Translations under genes and position numbers: made by a program
Source of the DNA: Prevotella sp. Rep29
GTDB lineage: Bacteria; Bacteroidota; Bacteroidia; Bacteroidales; Bacteroidaceae
Direction: 5' to 3'
NCBI RefSeq assembly: GCF_019551475.1
Contig: NZ_CP047159.1
Location: forward strand, 1,426,001-1,490,000
DNA length: 64,000 nucleotides
Notes under the pieces: generated by a model
The model's database searches: none
What the model was told of the DNA's origin: nothing
The model's input: the letters and a program-made list of their open reading frames with translations, nothing else
Shown: positions 17,174 to 26,378 of the stretch, in pieces
Layout of the letters: each line of letters begins with the position of its first letter
Position numbering within the stretch: the stretch's first letter is position 1

Positions 17174-17831
17174 CTAATCTTTTAAGTTTGCAAATGGTCG
17201 GCGCCCATTATGTTTTGCTTTGAACTCTGCAATCATTCTCTTTTCAATGTCTCGCGGATTCTCGTTAGTCGTTTTCCAGCAAACGATCAAGTCACGAGAG
17301 TTTGCCAATTGCCAGACATACCTCCCCCCCCCAGTGGCCAATCTTTTTGCCCATACCAAATTTCAAATACTGCATCAGTCTTGACTGAAGCGTAGCGTTA
17401 GTCGTCCCACCAGCTTTGCCAATATACAGTATGTTTGTATCATCAATCCAGTTTGCCTCTAATTCTGATATGTCCACATTCGGGTTCTTATCCTTAAAGA
17501 ATCCTCCTGTCCCATTCGTAAGAAAAGTAGGTTGTGCGTTTTTCGGTAAAATTAAAACGTAAACACCTTGCTCTTTCGGTATTTGATGAGGATTTGTCAT
17601 TAAGTCGCCTACTGTCAAAAAACCTTCAAAGCTTTGCTGCTTCAGGTTTTCCAGATCCAAGTTCTCTTTTGATAAATCAAGTGCGTTACCAACAAAATTG
17701 TTGTAATGGGCGATGGCATCGGTCATTATCTCGTCATGGTCAAAGGCAAGGGATGGCAGTGAGTTGATTGGCCGCAACTGCGCTTTTGGTTGTTGTTGGC
17801 TGGTGCTTTCCATTGCTTCCGTTGGTTTCAA
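17174..17831 (-). pseudogene. GIY-YIG nuclease-like gene interrupted at a G9 tract
   Basis: Two overlapping frames together make one protein of about 218 aa. The first ends soon after GHWGG; the second continues RYVWQLANSRD to the stop. The junction is nine consecutive Gs on the coding strand (17324-17332); eight would restore HWGGRYVWQL. GIY-YIG elements are present: GVY at about residue 89, YIG at about 136, a conserved Arg (QSRLMQY), Glu (IEKRMIAEF) and Asn (PFANL). The residues that complete the nuclease fold lie after the shift. It could be a phase-variable gene, a true pseudogene, or a homopolymer read error. The N-terminal about 85 residues have no domain I recognise. Confidence 0.75.
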
Positions 17832-17845
17832 TATAAATCTTCTTC

Positions 17846-18149
17846 CTGTTTACAACGCCTTTATGATAAGTAGGTTAAAACCTGTATCACGTAATTTGCT
17901 GTTGCAAAGATAATTATTTTCTTTTTAATAACAAAAAAAGCGATGTTTTTTATCTGAAAGATACTTTCTGATTTTGTTTTTTTCTTGATTTCGCAGGAAA
18001 ATGGTGAAGCAAGTTTCAGCGATTGAATCGGCGAAAGCGTCATCTTTTCGTGAGGGGATAATTATGATTAGAGTTTGTTTGCCCACCGTCAGGCGTTCCC
18101 TCCCCATTTCGGGGAGGGTTTGGGTGGGGCTCCTTTATGCTTGCATAAA
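17846..18149 (-). repeat. 304-bp promoter-bearing repeat, copy 1
   Basis: Nearly identical to 18754-19057. Read on the minus strand it has a GC-rich hairpin (CCCTCCCC/GGGGAGGG near 18098-18118), then an AT-rich stretch with a consensus promoter, then a short leader ending just before the GIY-YIG gene. The spurious open frames across it (for example 17925-18107) recur in copy 2 only because the DNA is repeated. Confidence 0.9.
17905..17935 (-). promoter_or_regulatory. Promoter within repeat copy 1
   Basis: TATCTTTG at 17912 to 17905 and TTTG at 17935 to 17932, 19 nt apart, upstream of the GIY-YIG gene. Confidence 0.7.
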
Positions 18150-18198
18150 TTTACGTTAATATTTATTCATGACAATTATTATAACCGTTTTATGTATT

Positions 18199-18717
18199 CT
18201 ATTCCCAATCTATTTCCTTGTAGGGTTCTACTACTTTAGAAAAACAAAGGCGAGTTGAATCATTTTGTAATACTAATATATATATCGGAGGTTTAGAGAA
18301 CGGCTTCTCTTTCTTAAATATAACAGAATACCTTCCATTTAAAATGCTCGCAGGAGTCTCTATCAAAATGGAATCTGAATCTTGGCTTATGATTTCCCAA
18401 GTTCCTTTTTGGTTGTTCTTCCAAACTTCAAAAGCAGCTCCTTCTATCTTATCATGGGTGGATAGCATACAAGGTAATTCAATCTTGTTATTTTTTATTT
18501 CAAGAATACTTGCAATTGGCCTAAAATTAAAATTTCTATAAACCTCAGTATATTCCCAAAGTATATTATACTCCCCTTGCAATTTTTTATACAAACGATG
18601 TTGTTTGAATAGCATGTTGCTACAAAAATAGAATAAAGAGATAACGATAATGAATATACTGAAAAGCATGAATTTATTTCTTAATATATGGTTTATATCT
18701 TTTTGTTTTAGAATCAT
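18199..18717 (-). CDS. Hypothetical membrane-anchored protein
   Basis: A 172-aa, AT-rich gene I do not recognise. It has one transmembrane segment (about residues 16-33, MLFSIFIIVISLFYFCSNM) and an extracytoplasmic domain predicted to be mostly beta strands (WEVISQ-like and SVIFKKEKPF stretches). It is preceded by the second 304-bp repeat with its promoter, just as the GIY-YIG gene is preceded by the first. Low GC and repeat borders suggest acquired cargo. Orphan immunity or lipoprotein-like roles are possible but unsupported. Confidence 0.55.
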   Translation of the reverse strand: MILKQKDINHILRNKFMLFSIFIIVISLFYFCSNMLFKQHRLYKKLQGEYNILWEYTEVYRNFNFRPIASILEIKNNKIELPCMLSTHDKIEGAAFEVWKNNQKGTWEIISQDSDSILIETPASILNGRYSVIFKKEKPFSKPPIYILVLQNDSTRLCFSKVVEPYKEIDWE

Positions 18718-18753
18718 ATCTGCCTACTTTTTTTAAGAATTTGCTGTCCTATT

Positions 18754-19057
18754 CTGTTTATAACACCTTTTATGACAAGCTGATTAAAACCTATATCATG
18801 TAATTTACTGTTGCAAAGATAATTATTTTCTTTTTGAAAGCAAAAAAAGCGATGTTTTTTATCTGAAAGATACTTTCTGATTTTGTTTTTTTCTTGATTT
18901 CGCAGGAAAATGGGAAGCAAGTTTCAGCGATTGAATTAGCGAAAGAATCATCTTTTCGTGAGGGGATAATTATGATTAGAGCTCGTTTGCTTACCGTCAG
19001 GCGTTCCCTCCCCATTTCGGGGAGGGTTTGGGTGGGGCTCCTTTATGCTTGTATAAA
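18754..19057 (-). repeat. 304-bp promoter-bearing repeat, copy 2
   Basis: Same organisation as copy 1: terminator-like CCCTCCCC/GGGGAGGG hairpin, AT-rich middle and promoter. The identical central block (AAAAAAAGCGATGTTTTTTA and onward) shows recent duplication or exchange. It ends where palindrome array B begins. Confidence 0.9.
18814..18844 (-). promoter_or_regulatory. Promoter within repeat copy 2
   Basis: TATCTTTG at 18821 to 18814 and TTTG at 18844 to 18841, 19 nt apart, upstream of the gene at 18199. Confidence 0.7.
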
Positions 19058-19071
19058 CATACGGAAAAGGG

Positions 19072-19191
19072 CGTATAAATATACGGTTGAACTTTCGCTT
19101 TCCAAAAGTTCAACTTTTGCGTCCTAAAAGTTCAACTTTCACCGCCTAAAAGTTCAACTTTTGCAAGCTAAAAGTTGAACTTTTGGAAAGC
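19072..19191. repeat. Tandem palindrome array B, 22-bp period
   Basis: Units start at 19082 (partly degraded), 19104, 19126, 19148 and 19170, exactly 22 bp apart. The core is AAAAGTT-c/g-AACTTTT with 7-nt linkers. The first full and last units, with their outer GCTTTCC/GGAAAGC flanks, form a perfect 22-bp inverted repeat (19097-19118 and 19170-19191). A smaller palindrome CGTATA-aa-TATACG precedes it (19072-19085). The flanking 45 bp recur, inverted, beside array C. With repeat copy 2, this fills the 617-bp gap between 18717 and 19335. Confidence 0.88.
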
Positions 19192-19266
19192 ACTACTTAA
19201 TGTATTGATAACCAATGGTTTACAAACACCCTCGCGAGAGCTTTGCTTATGTATAAATATACAAGG

Positions 19267-19298
19267 GGGGGCAGGATGAACCAAATCACCCTGCCCCC
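19267..19298 (-). terminator. Possible terminator after the rubrerythrin gene
   Basis: GGGGGCAGG/CCTGCCCCC stem with a 14-nt loop. On the minus strand the tail is only weakly T-rich (TTGTATATTT). Confidence 0.5.
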
Positions 19299-19334
19299 GT
19301 CTATTGTCAATCCGGAAAAGTAATCAGGAAGAGA

Positions 19335-19892
19335 TTATTCTCCGAAGTAGCGCTTCAGCAATCCGGCAAAGCCTGCTCCGTGGCGAGCTTCGTCCTTTGC
19401 CATCTCGTGAACGGTGTCGTGAATGGCGTCGAATCCTGCTGCCTTTGCGTTCTTGGCAATGCGGAACTTGTCTTCGCATGCTCCAGCCTCAGCAGCAGCA
19501 CGCTTCTCGAGATTGGTCTTCGTGTCCCACACGCACTCACCGAGCAACTCTGCAAAGCGGCTGGCATGGTCTGCCTCTTCGTAAGCATAGCGTTTGAATG
19601 CCTCTGCAATCTCGGGATAGCCCTCACGGTCTGCCTGGCGAGCCATGGCAATATACATGCCCACTTCGCCACATTCGCCGTTGAAATGGTTGCGCAGGTC
19701 CTGAATCATCTCTTCGCTGACGCCCTCAGGTTTGCCGTCGCCAATTTTGTGTACTGTGGCATATTCAGGAGCTTCGTCTTCATTCATCTCCTTGAATTTG
19801 TCTGCCGGAGCCTTACATACCGGGCACTGCTCGGGTGCCTCTGTTCCTTCGTGGATGTATCCACATACGGTGCAAATAAATTTTTTCTTCAT
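19335..19892 (-). CDS. Reverse rubrerythrin (NADH peroxidase-type)
   Basis: Cytoplasmic peroxide-detoxifying non-haem iron protein (185 aa). The rubredoxin domain is at the N-terminus ([10 protein letters not shown] and [11 protein letters not shown]), followed by the ferritin-like di-iron domain with [25 protein letters not shown] and DEARHGAGF. This order, inverted relative to classical rubrerythrin, is that of reverse rubrerythrins described as NADH peroxidases in anaerobes. It lies 51 bp downstream of a PerR-like regulator on the same strand, a classical peroxide-response pair. Confidence 0.93.
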   Translation of the reverse strand: MKKKFICTVCGYIHEGTEAPEQCPVCKAPADKFKEMNEDEAPEYATVHKIGDGKPEGVSEEMIQDLRNHFNGECGEVGMYIAMARQADREGYPEIAEAFKRYAYEEADHASRFAELLGECVWDTKTNLEKRAAAEAGACEDKFRIAKNAKAAGFDAIHDTVHEMAKDEARHGAGFAGLLKRYFGE

Positions 19893-19943
19893 AATGTTTT
19901 TGTTTTAAAAGTTAATATAAAATATGGTTGAATTTCCAACATG

Positions 19944-20363
19944 CTAATTTGTCTCCCTGCACTTCGCACAGACACCTTTATAATAGAGCTGCACTTCATT
20001 CACCTGATGCCCCTCAGCCTCAAAGTGCGGCGGCATAAGGGGTGCCTGTTCCTGGTGCAGGTCATAGATTTTCCCGCACTGACGGCAGAAGAAATGCACG
20101 TGCGGCTGCATCTCCCCGTCGTAGCAAACGCGGTGGTCATCGATGGTAATCATTGTTGCAGCACCTTGCTCTGCAAACATTCGAAGCGTATTATAAACGG
20201 TGGTCTTACTTAAAGTAGGAATGTCTCTGCACAATCCGTTATAGACATCCTCTACCGTAGGATGAACGCGATGGGTCATCAGGTATTCCATGATTGCCAT
20301 CCGCTGCACCGACGGCTTGATGCCATGCGCCGTCAGCCTCTCTATGACTTCTGCCTTTTTCAT
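19944..20363 (-). CDS. Fur family regulator, PerR-like
   Basis: A 139-aa winged-helix metalloregulator: helix-turn-helix region around TVEDVYNGLCRDIPTLSKTT, metal-binding HVHFFCRQCGKIYD, and a second cysteine pair CAKCR for structural zinc. Location immediately before a rubrerythrin gene argues for a peroxide-sensing (PerR) role rather than iron control. This is an inference, since the sensing residues cannot be told apart by eye. It is one of two Fur-family genes in the window (see 23144). Confidence 0.85.
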   Translation of the reverse strand: MKKAEVIERLTAHGIKPSVQRMAIMEYLMTHRVHPTVEDVYNGLCRDIPTLSKTTVYNTLRMFAEQGAATMITIDDHRVCYDGEMQPHVHFFCRQCGKIYDLHQEQAPLMPPHFEAEGHQVNEVQLYYKGVCAKCRETN

Positions 20364-20437
20364 ATTTTCCTTATCTTTGAACAGCGTTAAGGTGGGTCAA
20401 AACATTTGCGCCACACCCGAAATAACTAATTCCGCTG

Positions 20438-20469
20438 CAAAGATAAGGAAAATATTTTTATCCTCCAAA
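20438..20469 (-). promoter_or_regulatory. Promoter of the perR-like/rubrerythrin operon
   Basis: TATCTTTG at 20445 to 20438 and TTTG at 20469 to 20466, 20 nt apart. The AT-rich imperfectly palindromic DNA just upstream could hold a PerR-type operator. Confidence 0.65.
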
Positions 20470-20497
20470 CAAATTTGTAATTATTTCAATATTAAAT

Positions 20498-21859
20498 TTA
20501 ATATTTTAATTTCTCAATCAACTCTTTAACCGTCAGTAATTCTTGAACTCCACTCTGCATATCTTTGAGTGTCAGTTTGTTTTGCGCCATCTCGGTTTCT
20601 CCTGCTAACGCAACGAACGGGATATTCTTGGCATTGGCATAAGCCATTTGTTTTTTCATTTTCACGCTGTCCGGAAAGATTTCTGTTTTAATTCCGGCTT
20701 CCCTGCATCGTCTGGCGATTGGCATGCAATAGTTCATTTCGCAATCTCCGAAATTGATAAAGAGCAACTGTGTCGTGTTGACCGCCTCCTTCGGATAAAG
20801 GTCGAGCGTGTTGAGCACATCGAATATGCGGTCGGCACCAAACGAGATTCCCACGCCGCTCAGTCCCGGCATGCCGAAGATACCCGTGAGGTTGTCGTAG
20901 CGTCCGCCGCCCGTGATGCTGCCAATCTGCACGTCAAGCGCCTTCACTTCGAAGATGGCGCCGGTGTAATAGTTCAGACCTCGCGCAAGTGTCAGGTCGA
21001 GTTGCATCTCATTCGTCAGATTGCAGTTTTTCAGTGCATCGAGAATGAAGCGAGTTTCCTCCACTCCTTTCATTCCGGTTTCCGACTCGCTCAGAACCTG
21101 CGCGATGGTTTCAAGTTTCTCGTCGTTGGTTCCTGAGAGCGAGATGATGGGCTGCAGTTTGCTCATTGCGTCTTCATCCAAGCCGCATGCAGCCAATTCC
21201 TTGTTCACTCCTTCGATTCCTATCTTGTCGAGTTTGTCAATGGCTACGGTGATATCCACGATTTTGTCTCCCGCACCGATTGTCTCAGCTATACCTGAGA
21301 GAATCTTGCGGTTGTTGATTTTAATCTGGACGCGTATTCCGAAACGGGTGAACACGGTATCGATTATCTGCATGAGTTCCACTTCGTTGAGGAGCGAGTC
21401 GGAACCAACCACATCGGCATCACACTGATAGAACTCACGATAGCGTCCGCGCTGCGGGCGGTCAGCACGCCATACGGGCTGTATCTGATAGCGCTTGAAA
21501 GGCAGTTGTATTTCTTCGCGATGCTGTACGACATAGCGTGCGAAGGGCACGGTCAGGTCGTAGCGGAGTCCTTTCTCGCAGATTTTTGCTGCGAGATGTG
21601 CAGGATTGCGCTGGAGCAGTTCCTCGTCGGTCACATTGCACAGGCAGTCGCCGGAGTTGAGTACCTTAAAGAGCAGTTTGTCGCCTTCCTCTCCGTATTT
21701 TCCCATCAGCGTCTGGAGCGTCTCCATCGCCGGAGTCTCAATCTGCTGGTATCCGTAGAGCGCATACACCTCACGGATTGTATCGAAAATATAATTTCTC
21801 TTCGCCATTTCTACGGGCGAAAAATCTCTCGTTCCCTTTGGAATACTTGGTTTTGCCAT
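20498..21859 (-). CDS. hisS: Histidyl-tRNA synthetase
   Basis: Class II aminoacyl-tRNA synthetase (453 aa). Motif 1 and 2 regions include [19 protein letters not shown] and [19 protein letters not shown]; the histidine-specific ARGLNYYTG loop is present; motif 3 is in [13 protein letters not shown]; and a C-terminal anticodon-binding domain closes the protein. It is last in a fur-like, purA, hisS unit with 6-nt gaps, an order common in Bacteroidales. Confidence 0.96.
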   Translation of the reverse strand: MAKPSIPKGTRDFSPVEMAKRNYIFDTIREVYALYGYQQIETPAMETLQTLMGKYGEEGDKLLFKVLNSGDCLCNVTDEELLQRNPAHLAAKICEKGLRYDLTVPFARYVVQHREEIQLPFKRYQIQPVWRADRPQRGRYREFYQCDADVVGSDSLLNEVELMQIIDTVFTRFGIRVQIKINNRKILSGIAETIGAGDKIVDITVAIDKLDKIGIEGVNKELAACGLDEDAMSKLQPIISLSGTNDEKLETIAQVLSESETGMKGVEETRFILDALKNCNLTNEMQLDLTLARGLNYYTGAIFEVKALDVQIGSITGGGRYDNLTGIFGMPGLSGVGISFGADRIFDVLNTLDLYPKEAVNTTQLLFINFGDCEMNYCMPIARRCREAGIKTEIFPDSVKMKKQMAYANAKNIPFVALAGETEMAQNKLTLKDMQSGVQELLTVKELIEKLKY

Positions 21860-21865
21860 GGTCTG

Positions 21866-23137
21866 TTAACGTATAATCTTTTGTTTTCTGTCTGGTCCTG
21901 TTGAAATCATCGTGATGGGAGTCTCGAGCTGCTCTTCCAGGAAAGCAACATAATCCCGGAATGCCTGTGGCAACTGGGCTTCCTCTGTGATTTGCGTCAT
22001 ATCGGTCTTCCAACCTTTCAGCTCCTGATAGACGGGTTCAACGCCCTCAACATCGAACGGATATTCATTGATGACTGTTCCGTCTTTCAACTTATATGCC
22101 ACACACGCCTTGACCGTTTCGAAGGTGTCGAGCACATCGCTCTTCATCATGATGAGATTGGTTACCCCATTCACCATGACGGCATAGCGGAGAGCAACGA
22201 GGTCTATCCATCCGCAGCGGCGTTCGCGCCCGGTGACAGCGCCGAATTCATGACCGAGCTGACGAATCTGCGCACCCGTCTCATCAAAGAGTTCTGTCGG
22301 GAAGGGACCCGCCCCCACTCGTGTGCAATAGGCTTTCATGATGCCAAACACCCTGCCGATTCGATTGGGAGCAATGCCTAAGCCCGTACATGCACCGGCA
22401 CAGACGGTATTGGACGATGTCACAAAAGGATAACTGCCGAAGTCAACGTCGAGCATGGTGCCTTGAGCACCCTCACACAACACTGACTTTCCTTCTTTCA
22501 GCAGGCGATTGATTTCATGTTCGCTGTCAACAATGGTATATTGTTTAAGATAGTCTATTCCCTCCATCCACTTGCGCTCTGTCTCGCCGAGTTCATAATC
22601 GGTGTAGTTCAGGGCTCTGAGCATCTGCTCGTGACGCGCCTTGAGCGCAGCGTATTTTTCCTCAAATCCATCGAAGATATCACCGACGCGCAACCCGTAG
22701 CGCGATATTTTGTCGGTATAGGTCGGACCGATTCCCTTTCCTGTCGTGCCCACTTTTCCTGCCCCTTTTGCCGCCTCGTTGGCTGCATCCAGCAGGCGAT
22801 GGGTTGGCATGATGAGGTGTGCCTTCCGAGAGATATGCAGACGCGACTTCAAGTTGTGCCCGCTGCGCTCCAGGTCTTTTGCCTCATCCATGAACAAATC
22901 GGGAGCCAGCACTACCCCATTGCCGACAATGTTGACCTTGTCGCCTTGGAAGATACCGGAAGGTATGCTACGCAACACGTATTTCTGACCTTCGAACTCC
23001 AACGTATGACCGGCGTTCGGACCGCCCTGGAAGCGTGCAACCACGTCATACTGAGGCGTCAACACATCGACCACCTTTCCCTTTCCTTCATCGCCCCACT
23101 GCAAACCCAGCAGGACATCTACCTTTCCTGTATTCAT
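21866..23137 (-). CDS. purA: Adenylosuccinate synthetase
   Basis: Makes adenylosuccinate from IMP, aspartate and GTP in AMP synthesis (423 aa). The N-terminal P-loop-like GLQWGDEGKGKVVD, the catalytic GPNAGHTL, GKGIGPTYTDK and the GTP-binding TKSD-equivalent MMKSDVLD are all present. It lies 6 nt from hisS and 6 nt from the Fur-family gene, so the three are probably cotranscribed. Confidence 0.96.
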   Translation of the reverse strand: MNTGKVDVLLGLQWGDEGKGKVVDVLTPQYDVVARFQGGPNAGHTLEFEGQKYVLRSIPSGIFQGDKVNIVGNGVVLAPDLFMDEAKDLERSGHNLKSRLHISRKAHLIMPTHRLLDAANEAAKGAGKVGTTGKGIGPTYTDKISRYGLRVGDIFDGFEEKYAALKARHEQMLRALNYTDYELGETERKWMEGIDYLKQYTIVDSEHEINRLLKEGKSVLCEGAQGTMLDVDFGSYPFVTSSNTVCAGACTGLGIAPNRIGRVFGIMKAYCTRVGAGPFPTELFDETGAQIRQLGHEFGAVTGRERRCGWIDLVALRYAVMVNGVTNLIMMKSDVLDTFETVKACVAYKLKDGTVINEYPFDVEGVEPVYQELKGWKTDMTQITEEAQLPQAFRDYVAFLEEQLETPITMISTGPDRKQKIIR

Positions 23138-23143
23138 TGTGTA

Positions 23144-23626
23144 TTATTTCTTAATTTTCCTGTTCTTTTTGTCCCGACGCCGGGTTATGCGACCTTGACA
23201 ACTACTGCAGATGCCATAGGCATAGATGGAGATATAATCCCTGTGGAAGCGCTTCAACTTGGTCTCTTCAAGTGCCTCGAACACTTTCGGTGCATCCACG
23301 TCTTTTATCCTGCCACACTCCGAACATATCTGCTGGAAACGCGGATGGGGCTGCAAAGCCGCCGAATAACGGGTGTTATTGTGAATGCTGTGGCGAACCA
23401 CGAGATGCAGGTCGAGAAACAACCGAATGCTATTGTAGAGCGTGGCACGGCTCACACGAAACCGCTTACGCTCAAGCAAGTTCCCCAACTCATCGATTGA
23501 GAACTCACCATCCATGTCGTATATTGCATTCAACACGGCAAAACGCTCGGGAGTCCGCCGGTGCTTGGTCGCAGCCAGATAGCCGGAGAGAATCTCTTTC
23601 GCTCGCCTTTTTTCACGCTCTTCCAT
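23144..23626 (-). CDS. Fur family transcriptional regulator
   Basis: A 160-aa metalloregulator-type protein: winged helix (FSIDELGNLLERKRFRVSRATLYNSIRLF), a CSECGRIKDV pair and a CSSCQG pair for zinc, then a very basic tail (RRRDKKNRKIKK). It heads the purA-hisS unit. It lacks the run of histidines typical of metal sensing in Fur (only PHPRFQ remains), so its signal may differ. It could regulate its own operon. Confidence 0.85.
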   Translation of the reverse strand: MEEREKRRAKEILSGYLAATKHRRTPERFAVLNAIYDMDGEFSIDELGNLLERKRFRVSRATLYNSIRLFLDLHLVVRHSIHNNTRYSAALQPHPRFQQICSECGRIKDVDAPKVFEALEETKLKRFHRDYISIYAYGICSSCQGRITRRRDKKNRKIKK

Positions 23627-23651
23627 ACTTCAGACAAAGCCAATAGTCGCA

Positions 23652-23659
23652 CAAAGTTA
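23652..23659 (-). promoter_or_regulatory. -7 box for the fur-purA-hisS unit
   Basis: TAACTTTG on the minus strand, 25 nt before the start codon. No clear TTTG at the expected upstream distance. Confidence 0.45.
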
Positions 23660-23802
23660 CGAATTTTTTCAGACAGACAGCGTGTTTTGTTTAGAAAAAA
23701 TAAAGATAATGGTGATTTTTGCTTTTCAAAAATGATAAAAAGCAGATTGAGATGATTTACGAGACACTCGCAAACGGAGAGGCTCACATTCCACAAAGAT
23801 GG

Positions 23803-24423
23803 TCAGAACAGCGAGAATCCAGACGCCTTCAAAGCACCGGTCACAATCTTTTCGTACTCCTCGCCCAGCTCCGAGAAGCGTCTTATGGCTGTCGTTGCAG
23901 CCCGACTGACAGAAGGCACATTGCTCTGCAACGCCGCCAGCGCCTGGTCAAGAAATTCGTTGATTCCCCGGTCGTCAGGTTCTTCCATCCGCATAAACAA
24001 CCGCGCAAGTATCATATAGCCGCACACTTGCTCTAATTCCTTTTCAGAAGCTATCCAACGGTATGCAAGAAGGGGTGCATCTTCGATGTATTGAAACAGA
24101 TTAAAAGCTGCGAGCTCTGCCATCTCTACCGTTGGCATTTGTTCCATCCACAAGGTAGCAAGGTCGAGATACATGTCTTCTGCAGGCATGATGAGTGTAG
24201 CCAAGATTTTGCATTCGCGGATGTTTTCCTTCCATAATTCCGTCGCCAACTCAGCATCTTTTCCATATTCTGATGCCATCCGATTGAGATCTAACAGAGA
24301 AACTCCCCAGTTAATCTTGTAATTCGTCCCTTTCTCACGCATGGATTGCGCCGTCACACCATTCATGCACGAACGGAACGACTGCTTAATCTGCCGCAGT
24401 TTGTCATGAGTTTCCTGTTTCAT
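23803..24423 (-). CDS. DNA alkylation repair family (AlkD-like) protein
   Basis: A 206-aa all-alpha protein made of HEAT-like repeats, with motifs such as WGVSLLDLNRMASEYGKDAE, LATELWKENIRECKILATLI and FNLFQYI, matching the AlkC/AlkD-like DNA glycosylase fold. It is shorter than classical AlkD (about 235 aa), and I cannot confirm the catalytic Asp/Trp/Arg, so it might be a non-catalytic HEAT protein. Its ATG overlaps the stop of the DPP III gene by 4 nt (ATGA), implying translational coupling. Confidence 0.7.
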   Translation of the reverse strand: MKQETHDKLRQIKQSFRSCMNGVTAQSMREKGTNYKINWGVSLLDLNRMASEYGKDAELATELWKENIRECKILATLIMPAEDMYLDLATLWMEQMPTVEMAELAAFNLFQYIEDAPLLAYRWIASEKELEQVCGYMILARLFMRMEEPDDRGINEFLDQALAALQSNVPSVSRAATTAIRRFSELGEEYEKIVTGALKASGFSLF

Positions 24424-26372
24424 AGCGTTGCATATTGTTTTGAATACCTGAGCATCTGTGCAGTATAGCTTTCAGAATAGTCCACCTTGACATCGGTTAT
24501 CTCCCCCACATTATTATATATAGGTGTCAGAACCGGATTGATAAAACCTTTATAAGGTGCCAAATGCAGCTTTTCATAACGCGCAAGAACTTCCTGATGC
24601 AATGTGTGGTCAACCTTCACTCCATAGGTTTCCACCAGTTCGCGCGCAGCATCATAATCGCCTTCGCTCTTGATGCGCTGCACCTCAGCCAGCAGTTTGG
24701 CAACCAGGCTTCGCAGATGCCGGTAGTCGGAGATGCGAACATAAGTTTTGTCATTGACCTTTTCCATGCTGACAGCACCGTCAGCATGGTGCATAATCCA
24801 ACGCGCAATCAACGCCCTGTTGCGCATGTGCGCCTCTTCGATTTGCTTACCTGGCTGAATGCGTGTCAGTTGCGTCATCAAACCATTCATCATGTAGGTG
24901 TAATACTGGGCGTGATGGGCATCGCCATTTGGCAACAATCCGAGTTCTACCAATTTGGAATCCGCAATATAATACAAGCCAAAAAGGTCGGCACGCGCCT
25001 CCTCGATGGTATTCCCATAGGCTTTCAGTGCATCAGGGTCTGTATCAGGAAGAAGCTGTCCGCTGCCGTGTCCAAGACACTCATGCAAATCAGTATGGAG
25101 CTGGTCGCACTGATCACCATAGAGGTTAATCATGTCCCTCATCTGCTGGTCAATTACGAACTCTTCATAAAACCCATTCCCGTGTGCAGCTTTCGCATAA
25201 GCATCGGTAATGTTGGTAATGGTCACACTCTTGCTACCGTGTTGTGCACGAATCCACTCCGCATTCGGGAGATTGATGCCGATGGCTGTGAAAGGATATT
25301 CGTCGCCTCCGAGCATGGCAGCACATACAGCGCTGGCAGTAACGCCCCGCACTGTTTTTTTCTTAAAGCGTGCATCAACTGGGGAATGGTCTTCAAACCA
25401 TTGTGCGTTTTGACTGATTGCCTGTGTCCGCTTAGAAGCGATGGCATCTCGATACTCCACGATGCCTTCCCATGAGGCTTTCAGCCCCAGCGGGTCTCCA
25501 TAGACTTCAATGAATCCGTTGATGAAATCTATTTCGCCACGATTCTCATGCACCCATTCGATAGAGAACTCGTCAAACAGGTGCAAATCACCGGTTTCGT
25601 AATAGTCAATAAGCAACCGTATCAATTTTTTCTGCTGGTCGTTCTCTGCAAAATCGGATGCTTTCTCAAGACATGAAATGATTTTCCGAATGGCAGCGCC
25701 GTACAGACCATCCGCCTTCCAAACCACTTCCCGGAGGACATTGTCCTGCTTTATCAGTTTCGAGTTCAATCCCCATGAAGGCATCCCTTCAGCACCGTCT
25801 TTTTTCTTCTCAGAATAATATTGTTCAACCTCTTTCTGAGTGACGTTTTCATAATAGTTGCATGCTGACGTCAGCACCAAATCTTCGCCATCAGCCTGAT
25901 TGACACGCTTCGGGAAAAGCGAGTGATCGAAAATAACGGGAAATATCTCCTCACAAAATTCCTGCAGTGTTTGCCCCTCAGCCAGCGGCAAGGAATTGAC
26001 ATCTGTTGCATTCAGTGCTTTTTCGAGAAACTCAGGTGTGAATGCCGGCAGTATTTTCTCATATCCATAATGATGGTAGATGCCACTGGAAAACCATACT
26101 TGTTTCAGGTATGTCTCAAATGCCTTTGACTCATCGCGGCTGCCGGAGAATGTTTGCGCACGAAACAGCGCCTCCAGCATTTTTCTGATGCGGAGATTAT
26201 ATTTACCAAATTGGTCAAAAACGATATCACGCCCATAGAGGGTGGCTTCCGAAAGATAGTAAATGTATATTTTCTGCCGTAAGGTTAACTCATCGAAACC
26301 ATTCAGCCGATAACGCAACATTTGAATATCGGCGAAACGCTCATCTGTATATACAAATCTATCTTCCTCCAT
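24420..26372 (-). CDS. Dipeptidyl peptidase III family metallopeptidase
   Basis: Zinc peptidase of family M49 (650 aa) that removes dipeptides from the N-terminus of short peptides. The hexapeptide HECLGH is at about residues 430-435 and the second zinc motif EEARAD at about 457-462. No signal peptide is visible, so it is probably cytoplasmic and could act on peptides imported by the two POT carriers at 6-9 kb. It overlaps the AlkD-like gene and starts 6 nt after the AraC-type gene. Confidence 0.93.
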   Translation of the reverse strand: MEEDRFVYTDERFADIQMLRYRLNGFDELTLRQKIYIYYLSEATLYGRDIVFDQFGKYNLRIRKMLEALFRAQTFSGSRDESKAFETYLKQVWFSSGIYHHYGYEKILPAFTPEFLEKALNATDVNSLPLAEGQTLQEFCEEIFPVIFDHSLFPKRVNQADGEDLVLTSACNYYENVTQKEVEQYYSEKKKDGAEGMPSWGLNSKLIKQDNVLREVVWKADGLYGAAIRKIISCLEKASDFAENDQQKKLIRLLIDYYETGDLHLFDEFSIEWVHENRGEIDFINGFIEVYGDPLGLKASWEGIVEYRDAIASKRTQAISQNAQWFEDHSPVDARFKKKTVRGVTASAVCAAMLGGDEYPFTAIGINLPNAEWIRAQHGSKSVTITNITDAYAKAAHGNGFYEEFVIDQQMRDMINLYGDQCDQLHTDLHECLGHGSGQLLPDTDPDALKAYGNTIEEARADLFGLYYIADSKLVELGLLPNGDAHHAQYYTYMMNGLMTQLTRIQPGKQIEEAHMRNRALIARWIMHHADGAVSMEKVNDKTYVRISDYRHLRSLVAKLLAEVQRIKSEGDYDAARELVETYGVKVDHTLHQEVLARYEKLHLAPYKGFINPVLTPIYNNVGEITDVKVDYSESYTAQMLRYSKQYATL

Positions 26373-26378
26373 TCTTGG

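Noticed and set aside
17925..19015. Open frames of about 60-75 codons across the 304-bp repeats
   Set aside because: They appear in both copies only because the DNA is repeated; they overlap the promoter and have no start context or protein-like composition.
22517..23500. Long plus-strand frame opposite purA and the Fur-family gene
   Set aside because: Antisense shadow spanning two well-supported genes.
24564..25475. Long plus-strand frame of about 300 codons opposite the DPP III gene
   Set aside because: It is the antisense shadow of a clear M49 peptidase with both zinc motifs.
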